A stretch of DNA of 64,000 nt, taken from Modestobacter lapidis. Its GTDB lineage: Bacteria; Actinomycetota; Actinomycetes; Mycobacteriales; Geodermatophilaceae. The notes beneath the pieces were generated by a model. That model saw nothing but the letters and a program-made list of their open reading frames with translations. It was not told where the DNA came from and did no database searches. Of this stretch, positions 8,075 through 16,266 are shown piece after piece. The position numbers and the translations under genes were made by a program. The stretch's first letter is position 1, and every line of letters begins with the position of its first letter. The stretch is from assembly GCA_019779905.1 (NCBI GenBank), contig JABAKE010000001.1, positions 62,001 to 126,000 of the forward strand, read 5' to 3'.

Positions 8075-9040
8075 TCATGCTGCACGCCCCGCGCGGGCGG
8101 CGATCACGGCGAGGCGGGTGTCCTCGGCGGTGAGGTCGGCATTGATCGCCGCGCCGGCACCCAGCCCGGCCGCGGCCGCACTGATCACCTGGGCCTGCAG
8201 CGTGGTCACGTTCCCGGCCACCCACACGCCGGGAACGGCGGTCGCCCCGGTCGGGTCGGCGGGCACGGCGCTGCCGATGACGGCACCGTGCATCTCCTGC
8301 GGCACCGCCTGAAGCCCGAGGGAGACGAGCACGTCGGACCGGGCGGTGAACCGGGGGGCGACCACCAGGGCCGAGCGCCGGACCACCTCGCCGTCGGCCA
8401 GCCGGACGCCGGACAGCCGACCGCCGGTGGTCTCCAGCCCGGCGACGGGCCCCGGAACGACGACGATGCCCCGGGCGGCCAGCTGCTCGAACTCGTCGCC
8501 CGACGGGGCGGGGGAGGTGTGCTGGAAGAGGACGACATCCGCGCTCCACTGCCGCCAGAGCAGCGACTGGAAGACGGCGAACGGGCCGGTGCCCAGCACG
8601 CCGAGCGGCTGGTCGCGCACCTCCCAGCCGTGGCAGTACGGGCAGTGCAGGACGTCGGAGCCCCACAGCGCGGCCAGGCCGGGCAGGTCGGGCAGCTCGT
8701 CGACCAGCCCGGTCGTCACCAGCAGCCGCCGGGCCCGCACGGCCGGGCCGTCGGCGAGCTCCACCCGGAAGCCAGCGTCGTCCACCCGGCGGGCGGCGAC
8801 CACGGTGCCCGCACGCACCGCGCCGCCGTAGCCGGTGACCTCGGCCTGCCCGGCCGCCAGCAGCTCGGCCGGCGGGGTGCCCTCGCGGGTCAGGTAGTTG
8901 TGCACGTGCCCGGCCGGTGCGTTGCGCGGTGCGCCGGCGTCGACCACCAGGACCGACCGGCGCGCCCGCGACAGGGCGAGGGCGCCGCTCAGGCCGGCGG
9001 CCCCGCCGCCGATGACCACCACGTCGTACTGCTCGTCCAT
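8075..9040 (-). CDS. Thioredoxin-reductase-like FAD/NAD(P) oxidoreductase
   Basis: 321 residues from ATG at 9040. The FAD-binding Rossmann motif GGGAAG is at residues 11-16, and the redox-active pair CPYC (Cys133, Cys136) sits in LHCPYCHGWE. The second dinucleotide fold has an atypical LGTGPFA. The C-terminal VPGVWVAGNVTT carries the flavin-contact Asn where thioredoxin reductases have Asp. This places it in the FAD-dependent pyridine-nucleotide disulphide oxidoreductases related to, but probably distinct from, true TrxB. No thioredoxin gene is adjacent. It diverges from an XRE-cupin regulator with a clear palindrome between them. Confidence 0.9.
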   Translation of the reverse strand: MDEQYDVVVIGGGAAGLSGALALSRARRSVLVVDAGAPRNAPAGHVHNYLTREGTPPAELLAAGQAEVTGYGGAVRAGTVVAARRVDDAGFRVELADGPAVRARRLLVTTGLVDELPDLPGLAALWGSDVLHCPYCHGWEVRDQPLGVLGTGPFAVFQSLLWRQWSADVVLFQHTSPAPSGDEFEQLAARGIVVVPGPVAGLETTGGRLSGVRLADGEVVRRSALVVAPRFTARSDVLVSLGLQAVPQEMHGAVIGSAVPADPTGATAVPGVWVAGNVTTLQAQVISAAAAGLGAGAAINADLTAEDTRLAVIAARAGRAA

Positions 9041-9107
9041 CGGAGTCTCCCGTCCGGGCCACCGGGGAGTGGTGCCTCGGGAAGACCCTGGACCCGGGCC
9101 GGAGGTG

Positions 9108-9135
9108 TTGACAACATCCGTTGCCGGAATGGCAA
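9108..9135. promoter_or_regulatory. Promoter -35 box and palindrome in the oxidoreductase/XRE-cupin intergenic region
   Basis: A consensus TTGACA (9108-9113) precedes the inverted repeat TTGCC-GGAAT-GGCAA (9121-9135), which ends 10 bases before the GTG start at 9146. Its position, overlapping the expected core promoter of the regulator gene, suits autorepression and possibly control of the divergent oxidoreductase. No standard -10 sequence is evident, and the regulator mRNA may be nearly leaderless. Confidence 0.5.
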
Positions 9136-9145
9136 GCTGACCGTC

Positions 9146-9739
9146 GTGGACGACGAGGGCGGCGACCTGGACGGCGTGCTGGACGCAGTGGGACCGCGGC
9201 TGCGTGGCCTGCGCCAGCAGCGCGGCGCGACGCTGGCGCAGCTTTCGGCGCGCACCGGCATCTCGGTGAGCACCCTCTCCCGGCTGGAGTCCGGGCAGCG
9301 CCGGCCCACCCTGGAGCTGCTCCTGCCGCTGGCCCGGGCGCACCAGGTGCCGCTCGACGAGCTCGTCGACGCCCCGCCCACCGGCGACCCCCGGGTCCAC
9401 GCGCGCGCGTTCCAGCGGCACGGCATCACCTTCGTGCCGCTGACCCGCCGCCCCGGCGGGCTGCGCGCCTACAAGCAGGTGTTCCCGCCCGGTCCGCCCG
9501 GAGGCGAGCCGGAGCTCGCGGTGCACGAGGGCTACGAGTGGCTGTACGTGCTGTCCGGCCGGCTGCGCCTGCGGCTCGGGGAGCACGACGTGGTGCTGGT
9601 CCCCGGTGAGGTCGCCGAGTTCGACACGCACGTGCCGCACTGGATGGGCAATCCCGGGCCGGAGCCGGCCGAGGTCCTCTGCCTGTTCGGCCCGCAGGGC
9701 GAGAGGATGCACGTGCGCGCCCGCCCCTCGGCCGGCTGA
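9146..9739 (+). CDS. XRE-family transcriptional regulator with C-terminal cupin domain
   Basis: 197 residues from GTG at 9146. The N-terminal helix-turn-helix (about 15-70) has the canonical RGATLAQLSARTGISVSTLS recognition region followed by RLESGQRRPTLELL. The C-terminal cupin barrel (about 95-190) shows HEGYEWLYVLSGRLRLRLG and ends in VPHWMGNPG. Such regulators sense small ligands with the cupin domain and usually control a neighbouring enzyme, here the divergent thioredoxin-reductase-like gene. No strong Shine-Dalgarno is seen. The stop codon lies in the first copy of a perfect 22-bp tandem duplication. Confidence 0.9.
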   Translation: MDDEGGDLDGVLDAVGPRLRGLRQQRGATLAQLSARTGISVSTLSRLESGQRRPTLELLLPLARAHQVPLDELVDAPPTGDPRVHARAFQRHGITFVPLTRRPGGLRAYKQVFPPGPPGGEPELAVHEGYEWLYVLSGRLRLRLGEHDVVLVPGEVAEFDTHVPHWMGNPGPEPAEVLCLFGPQGERMHVRARPSAG

Positions 9740-9764
9740 GCCCCGCCCCTCGGCCGGCTGAGCC
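9721..9764. repeat. Perfect 22-bp tandem duplication across a stop codon
   Basis: Positions 9721-9742 and 9743-9764 are identical. The first copy encodes the last codons and the TGA stop of the XRE-cupin gene; the second copy lies in the untranslated 3' region. It looks like a recent slippage duplication. Confidence 0.9.
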
Positions 9765-9779
9765 CCGGGGCGGCACCGG

Positions 9780-10751
9780 TTAGCCGCGGGCGGCCTCGAA
9801 TTCGGCCCGCGTCGGGGGGTTGGCCCCGGCCCGGGTGCAGGCCAGCGCGGCGACCAGGGCAGCGTCGTCCAGCAGGGCGGCCAGGTCGTCGTCGGTCAGG
9901 TCGAGCAGCGCCGCGCGGCTGAGCGTGCCGGTGCGGACCAGCCCGGAGAACAACCCGGCCGCCAGGCTGTCACCCGCGCCGACCGTGTCGACCACCGTCA
10001 CCCGCGGCGGTTGCCGGCGCAGCAGGGTGCCGTCGGGGCGGGCCGCGCGCAGCGGCTCGCCGCCGTCGGTCAGCACCACCAGGGCCGGACCCTCCGCGGC
10101 CCAGCGGGCGGCCGCCTCGTCCAGGTCGGCACCCGGCTCCAGCCACTCCAGGTCCTCCGAGCTGACCTTGACGACGTCGGCCGTGCGCCGCAGGTCGTCC
10201 ACCTGCGCCCGGACGGCATCGGGGTCCTCGACCAGGCCGGCCCGGACGTTGGGGTCGAAGCTGACCAGGGCGCTGCCGTCGGCGCGCACCCGGCGCACGA
10301 GGTCGGCGATGTGCCGGGACCCCGGCGGCGTCCAGCTGGAGATCGAGCCCACGTGCACGATCCGGGTGCCGGCCGGCCACGCCTGCTCGAGCTCGGCGGG
10401 GGTCCACTGCCAGTCCGCCGCGCCCCGGGTGTGGAAGGAGTAGCTCGCCGATCCGTCCGTGGCGAGCTCGACGACGGCCAGGCTCACCGGCTCCGGTGCG
10501 GCCAGCATCGCGTCGGTCGCGACCCCCGCCCGGGCGGCGTGGTCGCGGAGCAGGACGCCGAAGGGCCCCGGCCCGACCCGCGACATCAGGTGCACCACGT
10601 TGCCCAGCCGCGCGGCGGCGACGGCCACGTTCAGCGCGTTGCCGCCCGGGAACGCGGCGTACGTCGGCGGCCCGGGAGCGTCGTCGACCGGAGTGTCCCC
10701 GGAGGGGACGGGGATCAGGTCGATCACGAGCTCGCCGCAGACGGTGATCAC
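9780..10751 (-). CDS. PfkB-family carbohydrate kinase (fructokinase-like)
   Basis: 323 residues from GTG at 10751. The first PfkB signature is the N-terminal VCGELVIDLIP with FPGGNALNVAVAAARLG near residue 33. The second signature, DTVGAGDSLAAGLFSGL, supplies the anion hole and catalytic Asp. The overall pattern is closest to bacterial fructokinases and KDG kinases, cytosolic enzymes that use ATP to phosphorylate free ketoses or sugar acids. It stands alone, with no sugar genes directly beside it. Substrate is not certain from sequence. Confidence 0.85.
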   Translation of the reverse strand: MITVCGELVIDLIPVPSGDTPVDDAPGPPTYAAFPGGNALNVAVAAARLGNVVHLMSRVGPGPFGVLLRDHAARAGVATDAMLAAPEPVSLAVVELATDGSASYSFHTRGAADWQWTPAELEQAWPAGTRIVHVGSISSWTPPGSRHIADLVRRVRADGSALVSFDPNVRAGLVEDPDAVRAQVDDLRRTADVVKVSSEDLEWLEPGADLDEAAARWAAEGPALVVLTDGGEPLRAARPDGTLLRRQPPRVTVVDTVGAGDSLAAGLFSGLVRTGTLSRAALLDLTDDDLAALLDDAALVAALACTRAGANPPTRAEFEAARG

Positions 10752-10812
10752 GGGGCGACGGTAGCCAGCGGCGGGCAGGACGGCGCGTCGACCACTGCGC
10801 GGCCGCTGCCCG

Positions 10813-11124
10813 TCAGTCCGGCGGCGCCAGCAGTCGCGGCGCGAAGACCTCGTCGATCGGCCGGGGCCCGACGTACTGCCGGCAGCGGCAGTCCACCCAG
10901 GTCTGCCCGGCCCGGTGACCGGCCCAGTTGAAGGCGTCCCGCGGCACCTCCGCGTGGCAGGTGTGGTCCTTCGGGTCGTGCTGGCTGAGCGAGTGCCCGC
11001 AACCGCACGTGGCGACGGGCAGCTGCGGCGCCCGGGTGCGGGAGGCGCGGCGGGCGCCGAGCCGGCCACCCAGGTAACCGGCGGCGAGCAGCACGCCACC
11101 CACCACCAGGCTCAGGGGATCCAC
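10813..11124 (-). CDS. Small membrane-anchored Cys/His-rich protein, function unknown
   Basis: 103 residues from GTG at 11124. A single membrane segment at the start (LSLVVGGVLLAAGYLGG) is followed by a basic stretch. A Cys/His-rich region then contains CGCGHS, HDPKDHTCH and WVDCRCRQY, a spacing that could bind zinc or an iron-sulphur cluster. I recognise no named family. It is divergent from another small gene at 11249. No function is assigned. Confidence 0.6.
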   Translation of the reverse strand: MDPLSLVVGGVLLAAGYLGGRLGARRASRTRAPQLPVATCGCGHSLSQHDPKDHTCHAEVPRDAFNWAGHRAGQTWVDCRCRQYVGPRPIDEVFAPRLLAPPD

Positions 11125-11248
11125 CGGCGCCTCCTCCGCGTCACGTCCGACGGTAGCGCGGCGGGCGGGGGCCGTGGGGTCGCCCCGCGCCGACGGATCG
11201 TTGCCGCTTCCGGTGGTCGCGGGATGTGTTCCGGGGCACAATGGAGTC

Positions 11249-11503
11249 GTGGGCAATTACGTCGTCGGGTTCGCCCGACCAGACCGTCGGTCCTGGGCTC
11301 AGCCCGTCGACCAGCCGGCCTCCTGGCACGCCGTCGAGGCGCACCGTCCGGCCGACGAGCTGGACGGGGAGGTGGAGCTCGCCGTCTGCGGCGCCATCGT
11401 CCAGGTGTGGGGATCGCTGCGCTGGAACCGGCTCGGCGCCGGTCGCACCGCCTGCGCCGACTGTCGCCGGGTCACCGCGGCGCAGCTCCAGCGCGCGGGC
11501 TGA
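11249..11503 (+). CDS. Small hypothetical protein with a CxxC pair
   Basis: 84 residues from GTG at 11249, the start chosen because it opens the natural MGNYVVGFARPD sequence. It contains AVCGAIVQVWG and a CADCRR pair near the C-terminus, possibly a small metal site. It is probably cytosolic. It faces away from the Cys/His-rich membrane protein across 124 bp and is convergent with the acyl-CoA dehydrogenase gene. It is not recognised as any characterised family. Confidence 0.55.
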   Translation: MGNYVVGFARPDRRSWAQPVDQPASWHAVEAHRPADELDGEVELAVCGAIVQVWGSLRWNRLGAGRTACADCRRVTAAQLQRAG

Positions 11504-11524
11504 ACGCTCGGATCGACCCGCCGC

Positions 11525-12766
11525 TCAGAGCGACTGCGGCGGCTCCGGTGCCGGCTCCGCCGCCCGGACCTTCCGCCGGCCGGTGATCGCCGAGATCCCG
11601 GTGACCTCCCGGCCGACGATGAGCGACTGCACGTGGTCGGTGCCCTCGAAGGTGTAGATCGCCTCGATGTCGGCGTGATGCCGGGCGATGTGGTGCTCCA
11701 GCAGGATCCCGTCGCCGCCGAACAGATCGCGGGCGTCGGCCACGATCTGCCGGGCCTTCCGGCAGTTGTTCATCTTCGCCAACGACGCCATCGCCGCGGT
11801 CATCCGCCCCTGGTCGGCCAGCTTGGACAACCGCCAGCTCAGCAGCTGCATGCTGGTGATCTCGGCGAGCATCCGGGCGAGCTTGTCCTGCACGAGCTGG
11901 TAGCCGGCGATCGGCTGGCCGAACTGCTCGCGCTGCAGCGTGTGGGCCAGCGCGAGCTCGTAGGCGGCCTCCGCGACCCCCAGCGCCCGCCAGGCGACGG
12001 TGTACCGGGTGCGGTCCAGCACGAGGGAGACGTCGGTGAAGGAACGGCAGTGGGCGAGCTTGTTCTCCGCCGGCACCCGGACCCCGTCGAGGGTGATCTC
12101 GGCCTGCCACACCGCGCGCAGCGCGGTCTTGCCGGTCATCCGGGTCGCCGTCCAGCCGGCCGAGCCCCGCGGGACGACGTAGCCGCCGACGTTCCCGTCC
12201 TCGTCGCGCGCCCAGATGAGCACGAGGTCGGCGATCGTGCCGTTGCCGATCCACTTCTTGGCGCCGGTGAGCACCCACTCGTCGCCGTCCCGGCGGGCCC
12301 GGGTCTCCAGCGCGACGGCGTCCGACCCGTGCTGGGGCTCGGTCAGCCCGAAGGCGCCGATGGTCTCCATCCGGGCCATCGCCGGCAGCCAGCGCTCGCG
12401 CTGCTCCTCGCTGCCCAGCATGGCGATCGACTGCATCGCCAGGAAGCTGTGCACTCCGTAGAAGGTGCCCAGGCTGCCGTCGGCGCGCGCCCACTCCGCG
12501 GCCACCAGCCCGGCCGCGACCGCGCTCATGCCCGGTGAGCCGTACCCCTGCACCGTGCCACCGGCGATGCCCAGCCCGGCGATCCCCGGCAGCAGCGGGA
12601 ACGGGAACTCGGCCCGCTCCCAGTAGCCGTTGATCACCGGGGTGACCTCGCGGGCGCAGAAGTCGCGCACCCGGTCCCGGACCTCGATCTCGGCCGGTTC
12701 CAGCAGGTCCTCGAGGGCGTAGAAGTCGACGGCCGGGGCGGTGGGATGGGTGCCAGCAGCGCTCAC
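11525..12766 (-). CDS. Acyl-CoA dehydrogenase, glutaryl-CoA dehydrogenase-like
   Basis: 413 residues from ATG at 12766. Standard ACAD layout: N-terminal helical domain, central FAD/substrate region (AFGLTEPQHGSDA, WVLTGAKKWIGNG) and C-terminal helical domain. The C-terminal IYTFEGTDHVQSLIVGREVTGISAI places the catalytic Glu in the position used by glutaryl-CoA dehydrogenases and plant-type ACX4 oxidases. It likely oxidises a CoA thioester in the cytosol with electrons passed to ETF. No CoA transferase or ETF gene is adjacent, so the exact substrate remains open. Confidence 0.9.
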   Translation of the reverse strand: MSAAGTHPTAPAVDFYALEDLLEPAEIEVRDRVRDFCAREVTPVINGYWERAEFPFPLLPGIAGLGIAGGTVQGYGSPGMSAVAAGLVAAEWARADGSLGTFYGVHSFLAMQSIAMLGSEEQRERWLPAMARMETIGAFGLTEPQHGSDAVALETRARRDGDEWVLTGAKKWIGNGTIADLVLIWARDEDGNVGGYVVPRGSAGWTATRMTGKTALRAVWQAEITLDGVRVPAENKLAHCRSFTDVSLVLDRTRYTVAWRALGVAEAAYELALAHTLQREQFGQPIAGYQLVQDKLARMLAEITSMQLLSWRLSKLADQGRMTAAMASLAKMNNCRKARQIVADARDLFGGDGILLEHHIARHHADIEAIYTFEGTDHVQSLIVGREVTGISAITGRRKVRAAEPAPEPPQSL

Positions 12767-12799
12767 CCGGGCGACGTTACCTGCGGGTAGGCACCGGGG

Positions 12800-13309
12800 T
12801 CAGCGCTGTTCGAGCACCCCGCGCAGGAAGGCCGCCTGACCGGCGTGCTGCAGGTCATCGGTGACCACGCTGACCAGTCGGACGCCCAGGGTGACCGGCG
12901 GGTCCCAGCGGGTGTCGACGACGCGGTCGAGGTCGTCGGTGGTGACCGCGGCGAGGAACTCCGCCGTGCGCCGGTGCACGTCGGCGTGGTACTCGACGAG
13001 CAGCTGCGGATCGTCGACCCGGACGGCGGCGACGTCGGCGCTGCTGGCGCCGTAGCCGGTGGCGCCCGCGTCGAAGGGCAGCGCGAACCGCCCGGTCCAG
13101 CCGGCCGCCGTCCAGGCCTGCTCCTGCCCGGCGACCTCGGCGACGTGGTCGTCCTGCACCCGGGTCAGGTGCCAGACCAGCCAGGCGATCGTGTTGGCCT
13201 CCGGGGCCACCCGGGCGGTGAGCAGGTCGGTATCGATCCCCTCCACCGCGCCCCGGACGGCTTCCTCGACGTTGTCGAAGGCGTTCAGCAGCAGCTCGTG
13301 ACTCTCCAT
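12800..13309 (-). CDS. DinB/DUF664-like four-helix protein (mycothiol-transferase-type fold)
   Basis: 169 residues from ATG at 13309. The three-histidine metal site of the DinB superfamily is visible: WHLTRVQDDH supplies two His and LQHAGQAAFLRG the third. In actinobacteria this fold includes thiol S-transferases using mycothiol and many uncharacterised members. It is cytosolic. It sits just upstream of the acyl-CoA dehydrogenase gene on the same strand (33-bp gap), so co-transcription is possible. Function beyond fold is not assigned. Confidence 0.75.
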   Translation of the reverse strand: MESHELLLNAFDNVEEAVRGAVEGIDTDLLTARVAPEANTIAWLVWHLTRVQDDHVAEVAGQEQAWTAAGWTGRFALPFDAGATGYGASSADVAAVRVDDPQLLVEYHADVHRRTAEFLAAVTTDDLDRVVDTRWDPPVTLGVRLVSVVTDDLQHAGQAAFLRGVLEQR

Positions 13310-13442
13310 GGGACGGCGCTACCCCGGGCCGGCCGGCAGCCAACCGCCGGGCGGCGGGCCGGCACCGACGGCGAACCCTGGATCTTCTGCGTGCGGGCGA
13401 GGACCCTGGAGTCAGCGGGGTACCGATCGAGGAGGTGGCGTC

Positions 13443-14009
13443 ATGACCGACCAGACTCCGCTGGTCGAGGACGAGGACGAGGCCGAGGTCGAGCAGCTGC
13501 ACGGCCCGCGCGTGGTCGTCGGTGTCGACGGCTCGGCGGGCGGCCGGACCGCACTGCTGTTCGCGCTGCACGATGCGGCGCGACGCGGGGTGCCGGTGGA
13601 GGCGGTGGGCGCCTACGCCGATCCCGACCGCTGGATGGACCTGTACGTGCTCGGCGACCACGCGGCGGACCAGGTCGGGGCCGCAGCGGTCGACCGCGTG
13701 CGCGGCTGCGTCGCCGACGTGCTGCCGGAGGGGCCGCAGCCGCCACCGCAGGTGCACCTGCGGGTGGAGCAGGGTTCCGCGGCGGACGCGCTCGTCCGGG
13801 CGTCGCACGATGCGGACCTGCTGGTGGTGGGCAGCCGGGGGCACGGCGGGTTCGCCAGCATGCTGCTGGGCTCGGTGAGCATGCAGTGCGTGCAGCACGC
13901 GACGTGTCCGGTCACCGTCGTGCACTCGCCGGAAGCCCATCACCATCGACTGCACCTGCGCCGTAGCCACCACGAGGAGGCTGGGCAGGCGGACCCGCCG
14001 GTCGGCTGA
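13443..14009 (+). CDS. Universal stress protein (UspA family, ATP-binding type)
   Basis: 188 residues from ATG at 13443, preceded by GAGGAGG. A single Usp domain spans about 20-165. VVVGVDGSAGG starts the first strand, and the ATP-binding consensus G-2x-G-9x-G-S is present in VVGSRGHGGFASMLLGS. The C-terminus is an unusual His/Arg-rich tail (HHHRLHLRRSHHEE) that could bind metal or nucleic acid. It lies 59 bp upstream of the K+ channel gene on the same strand, so the pair may be co-expressed under stress. Confidence 0.9.
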   Translation: MTDQTPLVEDEDEAEVEQLHGPRVVVGVDGSAGGRTALLFALHDAARRGVPVEAVGAYADPDRWMDLYVLGDHAADQVGAAAVDRVRGCVADVLPEGPQPPPQVHLRVEQGSAADALVRASHDADLLVVGSRGHGGFASMLLGSVSMQCVQHATCPVTVVHSPEAHHHRLHLRRSHHEEAGQADPPVG

Positions 14010-14068
14010 GCGTTCCTGCGGCCCGGAGACGGTAGGTTGCCCCGACCGTCGTCCCCGGCAGGAGGCCC

Positions 14069-15103
14069 GTGCTGTTCTTCCTCACCCGGCTGACCCGCCT
14101 GCTGGGCGGCCGGCTCATGGGCTGGCGGCTGCCGCTCGCCGTCATCGTGGGGGTGTTCCTCACCAGCTGGCTGGCCATGGCCCTGGTCGAGCCGGCCGAC
14201 AGCGGGATCGCCGCGCCGGGCAACTACTGGTGGTACTTCGTCGTCACCGCCGCCACGGTCGGCTACGGCGACTTCTTCCCGGTGTCGACGGCCGGCCACG
14301 TGGTCGGCACCTACGTGATCGTCGGTGGCATCGTCACGCTGACGCTGCTGTTCACGCGGCTGGCCGACTACCTGCAGTCGGTCCGTGGCAAGCGCCTGAG
14401 GGGTGTGGTCGGACTGGACCTGGCAGATCACGTCGTCGTCCTGGGGTACACCCCCGGGCGCACCGAGCGGATGCTGGCCGAGCTCGCGGCCGAGGGCCGC
14501 GCCAGCATCGCGTTGTGCGCCTGGGACGGCGACGTCCCCCAGAACCCGGTGCCCGAGCAGCAGGCGGTCTCCTTCGTGCGCGGCGACCTCACCAACGTCG
14601 ACGTCATGACCCGGGCGTCGGTCGCGCGCGCCCGGACGGTCATCGTCGACGGCCGGGACGACAACGAGACGCTCGCGATGGCCGTGGCGGTCGACCACGC
14701 CAACCCCGGCGTCCACATGGTCGCCGCGCTGCGGGACCTCGGCCGCCGGGAGAGCCTCCGCTACGTCAATCCGGGGATCGCCTGCGTGCAGTGGCACATG
14801 CCCAGCCTCATCACCGAGGAGGCGTGCGACCCGGGGCTGACCGAGGTCTACAGCGACCTGATGACCAGCGGCGGGCACGGCAACACCTACTCCCTGCGCC
14901 TGCCCGCCGGCCACCGCTTCGCCACGTTCGGCGCCTGCCAGGTGCACCTGGGGGAAACCTTCGGAGCCACCGTCCTGGCAGTGCGCGACGCCGACGGCCT
15001 GACCGTCAGCCCGCCGTGGGACCGCCCGATGCCGGTCGGGACGACGCTCTACTACGTCGCCGGCCGCCGGATCGAGGCCCGGGAGCTGGCCCCTGCCCGC
15101 TGA
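14069..15103 (+). CDS. Two-transmembrane K+ channel with RCK/TrkA-N regulatory domain
   Basis: 344 residues from GTG at 14069 with AGGAGG four to nine bases upstream. The first membrane helix is about 20-40 and the selectivity filter is TVGYGD (residues 63-68). The second helix is about 77-97. A cytosolic RCK domain starts at HVVVLGYTPGRTE (about 126), a Rossmann NAD/ligand site, followed by a C-terminal RCK-C-like part (about 270-340). This is an MthK-like ligand-gated K+ channel architecture. The gene follows the universal stress gene and is convergent with the GAF gene. Confidence 0.9.
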   Translation: MLFFLTRLTRLLGGRLMGWRLPLAVIVGVFLTSWLAMALVEPADSGIAAPGNYWWYFVVTAATVGYGDFFPVSTAGHVVGTYVIVGGIVTLTLLFTRLADYLQSVRGKRLRGVVGLDLADHVVVLGYTPGRTERMLAELAAEGRASIALCAWDGDVPQNPVPEQQAVSFVRGDLTNVDVMTRASVARARTVIVDGRDDNETLAMAVAVDHANPGVHMVAALRDLGRRESLRYVNPGIACVQWHMPSLITEEACDPGLTEVYSDLMTSGGHGNTYSLRLPAGHRFATFGACQVHLGETFGATVLAVRDADGLTVSPPWDRPMPVGTTLYYVAGRRIEARELAPAR

Positions 15104-15109
15104 CCGCCG

Positions 15110-15610
15110 TCACTCCCCGGGCTGGGCCGGGGTCGCCCGGAGCTGCGGCCCGACCAGCGCGATCAGCGTGCTGAGCATCCGCGCGGTCATCTCGACGACC
15201 GGCAGGTTGCGGGCCAGGCTGCGCGGTTGGGCCCGGGCGGAGACGCCGCACAACGTGCCGAAGACCGTTCCGTCCCGGTCCACCAGCGGCACGCCGACGT
15301 AGGCGGCGACCCGCTCGGCACGCGCGTTGAGCGGCTGGGCGTAGGCGGGGGTGGCGGCGGTGACGGTGGAGACGCGCGGGCCGGTGCCGCTGACCATCTT
15401 GCGACAGAAACTCTGGTCCCAGGGCATGGCGGTGCCCACCGGCACCGCCTCGAACGGGTGGGCGTGCAGCACGATCTGCTGGTCGCCCTGCACGCGGGTG
15501 AGCATCCACACGTCCAGGCCCACCGTGCGGTGCAGGAAGGCGAGGGCGCTGCGGGCGGCCGACGGCCAGTCCTCGAAGGGGACCACGTCGTCCACTGCGG
15601 ACGGAACCAT
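15110..15610 (-). CDS. GAF-domain protein
   Basis: 166 residues from ATG at 15610. One GAF domain covers most of the length: LAFLHRTVGLDVWMLTR, then CRKMVSGTGPRV, and AYVGVPLVDRDGTVFGTLCGVS, the typical GAF end. No output domain is attached, so it may act as a free sensor or partner of another regulator in the cytosol. It ends six bases from the K+ channel stop, in convergent orientation. The ligand is unknown. Confidence 0.8.
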   Translation of the reverse strand: MVPSAVDDVVPFEDWPSAARSALAFLHRTVGLDVWMLTRVQGDQQIVLHAHPFEAVPVGTAMPWDQSFCRKMVSGTGPRVSTVTAATPAYAQPLNARAERVAAYVGVPLVDRDGTVFGTLCGVSARAQPRSLARNLPVVEMTARMLSTLIALVGPQLRATPAQPGE

Positions 15611-15720
15611 GCCGTTTCCTTATGCCGGTAGGGGCCGGGAGTCAACACGAAGGGGCGCCCCGTGGCCGAAGCGTCGCCGGGCCGCTCGCGATCCGACGGG
15701 CGCACTGCGTGGGTGGACGG

Positions 15721-16215
15721 CTACCGGCCGAGCCAGCGCCGCAGGAGATCGTGGTCGCGGCGAGCGACCACCATCGCCAGCTCCCGGACGGCGGCCTCGG
15801 CCTGCCGGCCGATCAGCGGTGCATCGACCGTGGCCTCGCCCGTGACGGTCGAGCGGGTGCCGCCCCCGGAGGGGACGAGCCGGCGTTCCCCGGTGACGCC
15901 GGCCAGCCGCCCGAACACCCGGGCGTGCACCTCGACGACCGCGCGGTGGCCGGTGCCGCCGTCGGTGGACCAGGTCTGCCGGTCGACGACGGCCACCTCC
16001 GCCCCGACGAAGCGGGCGAAGACCGGCGGGATGCCCGCCGTGGGGGTGGTCAGGCGGACGGTGGTCCGGTGCCCACCGTCGACCGGGACGCTCTGCACGT
16101 CCTGCACGCGGGTGCCGAGCGCGTCGGCCCGCTCCCGGAGGAACGTCTCGTCGAGGAGGACGGCGAGCACCTCGTCCGGGCCGGCCGGGTAGGTCGCGCT
16201 GTGGTCGAAGGGCAC
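15721..16215 (-). CDS. DUF2505 (SRPBCC-like) protein
   Basis: 164 residues, GTG start at 16215. The sequence begins with FDHSATYPAGPDEVLAVLLDETFLRERADALG, the N-terminal helix pattern of actinobacterial DUF2505. Alternating strands follow (RVQDVQSVPVDGG, HRTTVRLTTP), ending in a long C-terminal helix. The SRPBCC fold has a deep ligand pocket; the ligand here is unknown. Probably cytosolic, no membrane segments. It follows the secreted protein gene on the same strand with a 51-bp gap. Confidence 0.75.
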   Translation of the reverse strand: MPFDHSATYPAGPDEVLAVLLDETFLRERADALGTRVQDVQSVPVDGGHRTTVRLTTPTAGIPPVFARFVGAEVAVVDRQTWSTDGGTGHRAVVEVHARVFGRLAGVTGERRLVPSGGGTRSTVTGEATVDAPLIGRQAEAAVRELAMVVARRDHDLLRRWLGR

Positions 16216-16266
16216 GTCCCATCCTCGACCGGACCGGCGCTCCTGCGCGCGGCGGGGCGGCGGAGG

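Noticed and set aside
5306-9739. A 1477-residue plus-strand open frame
   Set aside because: It runs antisense to the kinase, regulator and oxidoreductase genes with shadow composition. Only its last 197 residues, from GTG at 9146, match the XRE-cupin family.
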